Shown here: piece after piece, positions 55,801 through 64,000 of the stretch
Layout: every line of letters begins with the position of its first letter
How positions within the stretch are numbered: position 1 is the first letter of the stretch
Assembly: GCA_037976565.1 (NCBI GenBank)
Contig: CP137675.1
Coordinates: 14,349,330 to 14,413,329 of the forward strand
DNA from: Mesocentrotus franciscanus
Taxonomy: Eukaryota; Echinodermata; Echinoidea; Camarodonta; Strongylocentrotidae
Direction of reading: 5' to 3'
DNA: 64,000 nt
Program-made: the position numbers and the translations under genes
Notes under the pieces: model-generated
Database searches by the model: none
Told to the model about the DNA's origin: nothing
What the model saw: the letters and a program-made list of their open reading frames with translations, nothing else

Positions 55801-58443
55801 ATGATAAATGCAAATGATAGCTCACAATTAAGCAAATGTTGTTAGGCACACTCGTAGCGGTAGGAGGGTGAATTGCCCAGTTCGCCTTGATTTGTAAATA
55901 TGTTTATTTGTTCATATTATCACATGTTTATCATTGTTATACTATTTTTATATTGATACTATGTTGTAAATTTCGTTGTACTATCATACCCCGAGAGGGG
56001 GTCGATAGAGTCAATAAAATCTTTATTTTATCTTTATCTTTCGGGGGAGGGGCCTGTCTGAGAATTTAAGCCTTGTGCCCGCTCGAAAATCTTAGATTCA
56101 CCACTGCAGAGAAAGAGAGAGAGAGAGAGATGGAGAAAAGGAAACAATGGGGTACGATCACGCAAAATAGGAAGAAATCTAAACTTCATTATTTGTAACC
56201 TACCATTTAATAAGCATTTAAAGGGGAAGTCCATTCTGTTATTAAGTTGGTTTTATTAAAAGTAGAAAAAGTAGAAAAACACATTATTGAAAGTTTGATC
56301 AATATCCGATTAAAATTGGACAGTTTTGAATTGTTTAAGTTGTCATCAGTGAAATACAAATTGGCAACACAATGACGTATCTTGCAAGAAGTTTTTTAGT
56401 ACAGGGCAAATGGGAGGGTAGCTCGCAAGATACGTCACAGAGTTGCCAATTCGTGTTTGATAAAAATATACCTTCAATAATTCATAAGTTTCTTATTTGA
56501 ATCGGTTTTTGCTCTTTCACTAACATGTTTCTCTCATTTTTCTGCTTCGATTAAAACCATCATAATATCAGGGTGGAAATCCCCTTAACAGCGGGGATAG
56601 GGCGTGATGCCGTGGAACGACGGATACGTACGTTGAGATTTGTTTAGTGCCCTGCAAAACGTCTCGTTTATCATTATGTCCGTAACGCACCCGCACTTGT
56701 CAAAAAGATGTTGCTGAACGCAGGCCTTGACGCAAGCACGGGTTGTATAGGCATATTCTTCCGATATGAAGTTAATCTGAGTTCCATCCGTACAGTTTCC
56801 ATAGGGATGGGGAAGCCGCTTGGAGTAAGACTGGTATAGTAATGAAGAACAAAAATACATCAGGGGTGGTACTAGACTTTATATTGGAGCACATGTCTGA
56901 AACAAAATCTCGTATATGAAAGCAATATGAAAGAGAGAGAGAGAGAGAGTGTGTGTGTGTGTGTGTGGGTGTGTGTGAAAGAGAGAGGTAGAGAGAGAGA
57001 GAAGCGTTATGAATTACTGTCTTCCTCAAAAATCTTTGACAAGTAAAATTGAAAATGCAAGTGTTCCCACATTTTCCTGAAGTGTCACAAGAAAAAGGGT
57101 TCTTATATTTTTCGAAGCCATGTTTGCTAAATCAAAACTGCGCTCTATTTATAGAAGAAGAAGATGATGAATAAGAAGAAGAAGAACAAGAACAAGAACA
57201 AGAACAAGAACAAGAACAAGAACAAGAACAAGAACAAGAGGAGGAGGAAGAAGAAGAAGAAGAAGAAGAAGAAGAAGAAGAGGAAAAAGTAGAAGAAAAG
57301 GAGGAGGAGGAGGAGGAGGAGGAGAGGAAGAGGAGGAAAAAGAAGAAGAGAAGGAAAAGAAGAACAAGAAGAAAAAGAAGAAGAAGAGAAAGAAGAAGAA
57401 GGTAGCCTATTTATGCATTATTGCCAGTAAATGGAATCAATTATTTAGTATCTAAATTTTCGAGGGAAAATAGAATTTCAAAATAATATAGGTAGTCAAT
57501 TTTTAGGCAATAAGCATCTAAGTACTACAGAACCAGTCGATTAATGTTTTATTGAAGCACAACCTATACGTTAGGGAATGTAATAAATCGACATGATGAG
57601 AACACGAGACGAACTCATATACCTCGTTTAAATTGATTTGCACTTACGTCGCCTATAGTTTGTTTAAAGGGGAAGTCCAGCCTGATATTAAGTTGGTCTT
57701 AATAGAAGCAGAAAAAAACAGAGAAACAGGTTAATGAAAGTTTTATTAAAATAAAAAAAGTTATGAATTTTTGAAGGTGCGATCAATCGCAAGTCTGTGA
57801 CGTATCTTGCGAGTCCCCGCCGCCCCCCCCCCCATCTGCCCTGTACTAAAAAAAACGTTTATATTTTCTCTTAAGAAATGTTTTTACAACCCCTGTATGA
57901 AAAAAATCTATTCCGTCATCAATAACTAATAGTAAATGAAATTTAATGAAAGTTTCTGTACAGAGCAAATTGGAGAGCAGATCGCAAGGTACGTCACAGT
58001 GTTGCCAAATGTGTGTTCCACTGATGACAACTTTAAAAATTCCTATTTTTAATCGGATATTGGTCAAACTTTCAATTTATTTGTTTCTCTCTTTTTCTGC
58101 TTTTATCAAAACCATTATGATATATGATACAATATGATCAGGGGAGAATTCCCCTTTAAGCACGGTTTCTCAGAACCACCAAAACTCTAGGTGCATAATA
58201 ATGGCGTAATTGAAGGAGTGGCAAGGGGTAAATTTGCCCCTCCTGAGAAAAGTGCAGCCATCATTTTTTTAAACTGGTAGATGTTAGTCAAGAATTCTAG
58301 AAGTGCATCCAGAAAGGCAAGATATTTAGACACAGTCATCATCAAAAGTCACCAGAAGACTTACCCCCCATAAGTTATTTTGGGCGATTCCCCCTACCCT
58401 TACGCAAACCAGGGCTCTCGAAAGGGGGTTCCCTTGCTGGACT

Positions 58444-58481
<38 letters not shown>

Positions 58482-61400
58482 TAATAATAAAACGGTGCCT
58501 ATAAAGCGCTTTCCACCGAAATCTATACGCGCTACAGGATCACATTAAGCTGAAATGACCCCCCTCCCCCGAGTGCAAGGTCTCTATACGCCACTGGTGA
58601 ATAATACTTTTTTTTTTTGCATATCATCTGGCAGCACAAGGTCGGCCCTAATTGTATTATAGCAAAATACAAGAGAAAAGGTTTATTCTATAATAATATC
58701 AGTATGTTGTGGTCAATGGTGTCCAATCACAACGTAAACTTATTAAATATGGAATTCCGCAAGGGTCTGTACTTGGGCCCCTCCTGTTCCTTGTTTACAT
58801 AAATGATATCACAAAATCTTCCAAATTATTTCGCTATTCATTATTTGCCGATGACACGTGCATCTTAACTTCTCACAAGAATATTTATAATTTAATGTCT
58901 ATTACTAATAAAGAAGTTAATAAATTATATGATTGGTTCTGTTGCAACAAACTTTCATTGAATTTTGATAAAACAAAGTTTATGATTTTCAGAACAAGGA
59001 ACAGGAGGGTCCCGAATGACATTAATGATTTTACTATTGGTGGTCATGATATATCACGTGTGGATAATGTTCAATTTTTAGGTATTACAGTCAATGAATT
59101 TCTCTCTTGGAAACCACATATTAGTAGTATTTGTTCAAAAGTATCAAGATGTATAGGAATCATATCAAGGCTCAAATTTATATTACCACAAAACATACTC
59201 ATCACTTTGTATCATAGCTTAATCTTGCCTCACCTTACATACTGTAATTCAGTGTGGGGCATACCTTTAAAAGCCATCTTTCTAGATTAATAATACTTCA
59301 GAAAAAGCAATTAGAATTATTTCGTCGTCCCCATATAACTGTCCGAGTATGCCATTATTTAAAAAATGAATATTTTACCAATATTTGAATTAATTTCTAT
59401 GAACTCTCTCATATTTATGTATAAATACCAATTGGGCTCTTACCAAAAATATTTGATAATATGTTCACCCTTAATTCGTCTGTACATAAGTACAACACTC
59501 GTCAATGTAAATTATTTCATCAACCCAAGGTTTCCACTTCCATGGCCTCAATTTCATTTCGTGTAAAATATATCAAATTGTGGAACAGCCTAGATCAAAG
59601 TACTCAGCAAAGCTCAAATCTTTCAAAATTCAAATTCTCTATAAAAAGATTGTATCTTACCAATATTAATGCATGCTAAGTAGATAAATAAAATGTATTA
59701 ATTAATTCTTATTTTCTTCTCATATATCATGAGCTCTCCCCTCCTACAATGCTCTCTCACTCTCTTTTCTTTTCACCATCTGAATTTATTTCTCCACCAT
59801 GCTGACTCATTCTAATTATTTTCCTCTACCATACTGATTCCCCACTCTCTCTCTCTCACTCTCTTTCTCTTTCTCTCTGTGTATTCTCTCCCTTGATATC
59901 TTTTTTCTCTATCTCATCTTTCTTCTTTCTCTTAACTGTATGCATATGGTTATGTGTGTGTGTGTGTTTGTGTGTTAGGGTGTGTGTGTTGTGTGTGTGT
60001 GTGTACGTGTACATGAATCTGTCTATTTATAGTAGCCGTTAAGGTAATCATAATTTCCTGATTAATATACATGTATAATTTTGCTGTTTTTATAATTATC
60101 TCAATTGTTAAGAAATTTCTCTAACAAAGTTGTAAATTTTATATTGTATACCGGGGCCCTGCCTACAAGCAACTTGCTTATTAAGGGTATCCTTCCATTT
60201 TTATGTTTATATTGTTATTTTAATACAATGTGTCAATATTATGTTATATTTGTTCTTTTTTTTAAAGATGGAAAAATAAAATTGAATTGAATTGTGAATT
60301 GAATAATAATATCCCGCGTTTATATAGCGCTTAATACATCGACGATGGCGCCTTACAGATATATTATTACCCCGGTCATCGGATTCGATCAAGCTCGCCC
60401 GCACACAATGTGTGCACATTCTCCACTCCCTGGGGAGTATTCCAGCCAGGCGCCATTTTACAGACGCTCACAATGCTGAGCATACTACATTAACGTTCGC
60501 ATCCTACCGGGTACCCATTTAGCACATGGGTGGAGAGTGGCAAATGTAGATTCACGTCTTGACAAAGGGCGTTATAGTGTCGGGCTGGGATTATATGGGC
60601 TACCAAAGCTGTTCTCATGTCGTTTAAAATGAATTTGCATTCATTTTTAATAACATCTGCATTAAGGTGATGAATAGGTTCAATAATTTAGCTACATGAA
60701 AATCTGGCAACACAAGGTCAGCCCCAATTGTATTATAGCAAAATACAATAGAAGATGTTTATTCTATGCGCTACATAAGCTGTTCTAATGTTGTTTAAAA
60801 TGAATTTGCATTCATTTTTAATAACCTCTGCATTAATGTGATGAATAGGTTCAATAATTTAGCTACATGAAGATCTGGCAACACAAGGTCAGCCCCAATT
60901 GTATTATAGCAAAATACAACAGAAAGTGTTTATTCTATGGGCTACCAAAGCTGTTCTAATGTCGTTTAAAATGAATTTGCATTTATTTTTAATAACCTCT
61001 GCATTAATGTGATGAATAGGTTCAATAATTTAGCTACATGAAAATCTGGCAACACAAGGTCAGCCCCAATTGTATTATAGCAAAATACAATAGAAGATGT
61101 TTATTCTATGCGCTACATAAGCTGTTCTAATGTTGTTTAAAATGAATTTGCATTCATTTTTAATAACCTCTGCATTAATGTGATGAATAGGTTCTATAAT
61201 TTAGCTACATGAAGATCTGGCAACACAAGGTCAGCCCCAATTGTATTATAGCAAAATACAACAGAAAGTGTTTATTCTATGGGCTATCAAAGCTGTTCTA
61301 ATGTCGTTTAAAATGAATTTGCATTTATTTTTAATAACCTCTGCATTAATGTGATGAATAGGTTCAATAATTTAGCTACATGAAAATCTGGCAACACAAG

Positions 61401-62210
61401 GTCAGCCCCAATTGTATTATAGCAAAATACAATAGAAGATGTTTATTCTATGCGCTACCAAAGCTGTTCTAATGTCGTTTAAAATGAATTTGCATTCATG
61501 TTTAATAACCTCTGCATTAATGTGATAAATAGGTTCAATAATTTAGCTGCATGAAAAACTGGCAACACAAGGTCAGCCCGAATTGTATTATAGCAAAATA
61601 CAATAGAAAATGTATATTCTATGCGCTACCAAAGCTGTTCTAATGTCGTTTAAAATGAATTTGCATTCATGTTTAATAACCTCTGCATTAATGTGATAAA
61701 TAGGTTCAATAATTTAGCAACATGCATAACTGCGAGGGCGAGGACTAATGAAGGGATTACATTGCACATACATGTAGTCAAATGCCGATTCTGTCAAGTT
61801 AAAATGACTTACAATGTCGATTTTTTTTTCTTGGGAATTTCACACAATTTGATATTGTATTATCGTTACCCTATTTATATAATGAAATTTTGTGCTAGTA
61901 TGTACATGTATTGTCTGAATTTAATTTAAATGTTTGCAAAAATAAAAAACGATCGATTTTAATCTCCATCTCTCCTTGTCCATGTCTCCCCTTCCGTCTT
62001 CTCCCCTCCCATTTCCCTCTCTCTTCTCTCTTCTCTATATACACACCTGTCTCAAGCCGATATCTGTTGCCTGTCCTGTCGAGGCAACTACCCCATCGTC
62101 CTCTGGGAAGGGGAACACGTTAGTAGGATGAATGGCGACTCGAACCCCGGCCTCTTGGGAGAAGAGCCCCACGTATTCCGGCTGTTCAGTGAACAGTGTT
62201 AAGTGAAGAC
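49716..62210 (-). CDS. DEG/ENaC-family amiloride-sensitive sodium channel, 5'-partial
   Basis: DEG/ENaC/ASIC subunits are trimeric, voltage-independent Na+ channels of the plasma membrane with two membrane segments and a large cysteine-rich ectodomain. Seven exons (62210-62047, 56830-56632, 55431-55359, 54758-54701, 53354-53287, 52763-52688, 49880-49716) join in phase into 266 codons and a stop. Visible in order: EAGVRVAIHP and PFPEDDG (palm/thumb), RLPHPYGNC, CVKACVQQHLFDKCGC, LLCNCPTACE (conserved Cys pairs), SLWPSERY, VRVYFEELNYE, and GLLGLYIGFSVITICEV, the TM2 with the G-x-S selectivity filter. TM1 and the early ectodomain lie upstream and were not found. Which subfamily (ASIC, peptide-gated, degenerin) cannot be decided. 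Confidence 0.93.
50166..50697. repeat. Purine-rich tandem repeat, ~150-bp units, channel intron
   Basis: Four units each begin with a GATCGGGGGCC-AAAGGCCCTTGCC block (first one diverged) followed by a GAAAGGGAAAG tract. The long S/F/P frames on the - strand are artefacts. Confidence 0.85.
50698..51370. repeat. GC-rich tandem repeat with alternating unit lengths
   Basis: ACGCCAATTAGTG anchors lie at 50701, 50908, 51017 and 51226 (spacing 207, 109, 209). Units share CTCATCTGACCGTAATTAAA and GGCTCTGCCCCCTGGACCCC. Confidence 0.9.
51890..52610. repeat. TGGCGC-saturated region, channel intron 6
   Basis: About 700 bp dense in TGGCGC/GCGCCA hexamers. The block ACTGGCGC[T/C]GGCCCAGTGGA-CTCCTAGCAT occurs at both about 52135-52171 and 52570-52606, implying two related elements. 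A 10-bp GATTCCAGTG repeat lies at 52257-52312. Confidence 0.85.
52688..52763 (-). CDS. Channel exon 6
   Basis: Acceptor GTCCAACAG, donor GTATGT. Encodes NNLARVRVYFEELNYEQMIQ, the conserved VYYEELN strand before TM2. Confidence 0.93.
53287..53354 (-). CDS. Channel exon 5
   Basis: Acceptor CACACGTCAG, donor GTAAGT. Encodes SHLRTRLTNDNARRILEGHG; poorly conserved but in phase between well-recognised exons. Confidence 0.82.
53652..54530. mobile_element. TIR element with GTCTCGCCCAC ends
   Basis: Ends CCGGATTTTGTCTCGCCCAC and GTGGGCGAGACAAAACCCGG are inverted. The interior has four copies of GGTCACAATAGGATT[TAA]-CGGTTGC at about 53993, 54152, 54211 and 54370, and a GACGGACGGACAGACAGACG tract. Confidence 0.85.
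54701..54758 (-). CDS. Channel exon 4
   Basis: Acceptor ATTTCAAG, donor GTATTA. Completes TACEE-TIFVTAVTSSLWPSERYE, the conserved ACEE...S.WPS motif. Confidence 0.88.
54840..55190. repeat. TTGGGTA-saturated region, channel intron 3
   Basis: Repeated TTGGGTAA / TTACCCAA / GTTGGTTAAAA variants on both strands over about 350 bp; no frame. Confidence 0.75.
55359..55431 (-). CDS. Channel exon 3
   Basis: Acceptor TCTTCTTCAG, donor GTAAGT. Encodes VCRQAIEQFFHDGQLLCNCP and TACE, the CxCP disulfide motif of DEG/ENaC. Confidence 0.94.
55775..56043 (+). mobile_element. LINE 3' end, second copy
   Basis: TTGCCCAGTTCGCCTTGATT and CATACCCCGAGAGGGG match, in opposite orientation, the LINE 3' UTR at 62440-62890. 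Carries a single copy of the 26-bp segment that is multiplied there. Confidence 0.85.
56222..56584. mobile_element. TTAA MITE (AGGGGAAGTCC family), copy 1
   Basis: TTAA at 56218-56221 and 56585-56588; ends AGGGGAAGTCC and its near complement GGAAATCCCC. Shares ATATCCGATTAAAA and ACGTATCTTGC segments with copy 2. It ends 47 bp from the exon 2 donor. Confidence 0.88.
56632..56830 (-). CDS. Channel exon 2
   Basis: Acceptor TTACTATACCAG, donor GTACGT. Encodes SYSKRLPHPYGNCTDG and ACVKACVQQHLFDKCGCVTD, the cysteine-rich ectodomain signature. Confidence 0.95.
57157..57405. repeat. GAACAA/GAA/GAG microsatellite
   Basis: Pure GAACAA hexamers (57180-57240) pass into GAA and GAG tracts. Low-complexity frames here are not genes. 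Confidence 0.92.
57668..58155. mobile_element. TTAA MITE (AGGGGAAGTCC family), copy 2
   Basis: TTAA at 57664-57667 and 58156-58159; ends AGGGGAAGTCCAGCCTG and GGGAGAATTCCCCT. Same family as 56222-56584. Confidence 0.88.
58699..60296 (+). mobile_element. LINE, 5'-truncated, channel intron 1
   Basis: Starts inside the RT palm: YGIPQGSVLGPLLFLVYIND, catalytic FADD (about 58846), DWFCCNKLSLNFDKTKFM, then the thumb and C-terminal WNSLDQSTQQSSNLSKFK (59461-59679). Tail AAATAAAATTGAATTGAATTG. One frameshift near 59290; inactive. Confidence 0.92.
60297..60595 (-). mobile_element. SINE, reverse orientation
   Basis: The reverse complement has CCTTTGTCAAGACGTGAATC, GTACCCGGTAGGATGCG, GGAGTGGAGAATGTGCACA and a TATATAAACGCGGG...ATTATTATT tail, i.e. 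the 7025-7305 SINE type. Confidence 0.75.
62047..62210 (-). CDS. Channel exon 1 of window
   Basis: Acceptor GGCCATACAG, donor GTGTGT. Encodes GLHLTLFTEQPEY, EAGVRVAIHPTNVFPFPEDD and TDIGLRQ, the conserved central ectodomain. Phase shows another exon upstream. Confidence 0.95.
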
Positions 62211-62411
62211 CTGTATGGCCAATCAAAAACACCATCAGAGGTCTTATTTAATCATATTTTCTGGTAGCGTGATTTCCTTTCGTGTCACCCTGTTGTTATT
62301 TTTTCTTTCCGTGTATTGATAATAATAATAATTAGTCTCCTCACAAATTTTGCACTTCCTTCAGTGAAACAACTACATAAATCTGATGGAATACCTTAAA
62401 TTAAAGATTGA

Positions 62412-63450
62412 AGGTTTTAATTGTAAGATTGTAAGATTTTATTGACTCTTTCGACCCGGCCCCTCTCGGGGTATGAGAGTACAAACATATTTACAACATA
62501 GTATCAATATAACAATAGTATAACAATGATAAACATGTGATAATATGAACAATAATAAACATGTGACAATATGAACAATGATAAACATGTGATAATATGA
62601 ACAATGATAAACATGTGATAATATGAACAATGATAAACATGTGATAATATGAACAATGATAAACATGTGATAATATGAACAATGATAAACATGTGATAAT
62701 ATGAACAAAGACAAACATGTGATAATATGAACAATGATAAACATGTGATAATATGAACAAATAAACATATTTACAAATCAAGGCGAACTGGGCAATTCAC
62801 CCTCCTACCGCTACGAGTGTGCTAACAACATTGCTTACTTGTGAGCTATCATTTACAGTATTACCATCTACCCTTGGCTCTTTTGAAAAATGTGACATAA
62901 TTATTCTAACAATTTGGCTAATTTCTTTAGCTGGCAAGCATGAGCTGTATTAAAAACCTTATCCATGTGCAACGCACTTGGTCTTAAGCTACTACCACAT
63001 TTGGTATATACATTTTTCTCTCATTTTGAAAGAATGGACATACAAAAATCATGATGAAATTTATCACCAATATCTGTTGGTGTACAAAGTGGGCATTGCA
63101 AATCATGTACTACATTTGCATCAAATCTACCTTTATTAACTGGTAATCTATGTGTTCTACATCTAAATTTACTTAAAGTTATTGCTTCCTTCTGACATAA
63201 TATCTGCAGGTATTTTTCTTAAACCAAACTTATTCTTAAACATCCTATAGTTCGTGCAAGTACGATTTGACCAGGTAGCTGCGCTCCATTCCTGAATAGA
63301 CATGTCAGAAAACCTGGTTTTCATAGTATTCATAATCCAGGTAGCACTATATCCTTCTCCTTGAGCTCGCCAGACGTTCCAAATAATGTAATATTTAATG
63401 GACTTCAGTGGGATACTAGGGCATATCCCACGAGGTGAAGAGCACATCTC
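62412..63450 (-). mobile_element. LINE C-terminus and 3' UTR
   Basis: The - strand encodes SAATWSNRTCTNYRMFKNKF (63447-63169) and, in another frame, SKFRCRTHRLPVNKGRFD, LQCPLC...KFHHDF, the zinc-knuckle-like LINE C-terminus. The 3' UTR holds a 26-bp tandem repeat (62521-62765) and ends AGTCAATAAAATCTTACAAT. Confidence 0.85.
62521..62765. repeat. 26-bp tandem repeat, about nine units
   Basis: Unit AAACATGTGATAATATGAAC plus AATGAT; all three - strand frames stay open and give a repetitive pseudo-protein. Confidence 0.93.
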
Positions 63451-64000
63451 ATGAAGAATTCAATATTATTATTAATAATAATATGAAACCTAGATCTCAA
63501 TTAGTCATTTTTCACCATTACATCCTAAGGTTCTTAACACATTTAACATGCAGAGAAAAAGAACCTACTTTAGTCATTTATGTACTATTGCTCAAAGGCC
63601 AAGATATGCCGATTTTCGTTGCTCAAACCCCTCATACAAATAATTAACATTATGACACCGAGCTTACAGTATATCGCTAATGGACATATACCATACTCTG
63701 TAGCAATACAAAATACTCAATGTTATGCAGTAGGAAATCTGTGTTATGAGGAATTATCCTTGGTATTGGTGATTTATTCTACTTTAAAAGCTAAATCTTT
63801 ATTCTTTGCAGTATGTAAAATTTTGAAAGCTTCTAGTAAAATGGACAGTTCGAGACCCCATATTAATTAAGATGTAAAGGCTATTCTAAAAAGAGAGGAA
63901 ACAAAATTCTATTGAGCCCTACTCCTATTTCCTATTTGTTTTAAAAGATAATATTAAGCAGTTGTCAGATGGCGTTTGAAAAATTGATTTGCTGAGATTA
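63451..64000. other. Unassigned, window edge
   Basis: An open frame at 63580-63870 (+) shows no recognisable motif; the surrounding + strand frames share its AT-rich composition. Might be transposon remnant. Confidence 0.4.

Larger units (their letters stand above)
58619..61735 (+). repeat. ~171-bp satellite, alternating A/B units, split by LINE and SINE
   Basis: Main array 60596-61735: seven units with CTGTTCTAATG-type anchors about 171 bp apart, sharing ACACAAGGTCAGCCCCAATT and TTAGCTACATGAAAATCTGG. Units alternate between a GCGCTACATAAG and a GGGCTACCAAAG type, a 341-bp dimer. A unit fragment at 58619-58698 lies before the LINE, so the LINE and SINE appear to have inserted inside the array. 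Confidence 0.88.

Noticed and set aside
62439..62781. Long overlapping - strand frames with HMFIIVHIIT repeats
   Set aside because: Product of a 26-bp tandem repeat inside a LINE 3' UTR.
63580..63870. 96-codon frame at the window end
   Set aside because: AT-rich, no motif; could be a transposon remnant but not supportable.

Overview
The window is animal nuclear DNA. Genes are split into many short exons (32-199 nt) with GT-AG introns, there is no operon structure, and introns and spacers are full of transposon debris. The coding content, the tRNA-derived SINEs, the many TTAA-flanked elements and the density of palindromic elements best fit a marine invertebrate deuterostome, most likely a sea urchin or relative. 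That assignment is an inference.

Two protein-coding genes lie tail to tail. (1) Positions 12-41104, + strand, hold 40 consecutive exons of SKIC3 (TTC37/SKI3), the TPR scaffold of the cytoplasmic SKI complex that feeds mRNA to the RNA exosome. Exons 1-40 join in phase into 1374 codons plus a TAA stop; about the first 150-190 codons lie upstream of the window. (2) Positions 62210-49716, - strand, hold the last seven recovered exons of a DEG/ENaC-family amiloride-sensitive sodium channel (266 codons plus stop), ending in the second membrane segment. Its 5' exons lie beyond 62210 and were not found. The genes are separated by about 8.6 kb containing a broken LINE, a probable solo LTR, a SINE and a minisatellite.

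Layout: 0-41.1 kb SKIC3 with LINE fragments in introns 3, 16, 21 and 31, SINEs in introns 7, 16, 22, 25 and 36, and many palindromic or TTAA elements; 41.1-49.7 kb intergenic; 49.7-62.2 kb channel gene, whose introns hold motif-saturated repeats, two copies of one TTAA MITE family, a LINE and a satellite array; 62.4-64 kb a LINE 3' end.

The most striking feature is repeated local duplication of SKIC3 exons. A 119-bp unit containing the 3' half of exon 13 plus its 5' splice site is present 14 times in tandem (11709-13323). Exon 29 has three decayed upstream copies (31586-32220). Exon 11 has a decayed upstream copy split by a TTAA transposon (9262-9836). The last exon of the channel gene also has a degenerate copy (48545-48601). 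A second theme is at least seven TTAA-flanked elements. A third is three regions each saturated with one short motif (ACGCA-like, TGGCGC, TTGGGTA). No CRISPR, bacterial genes or operon-like system is present.
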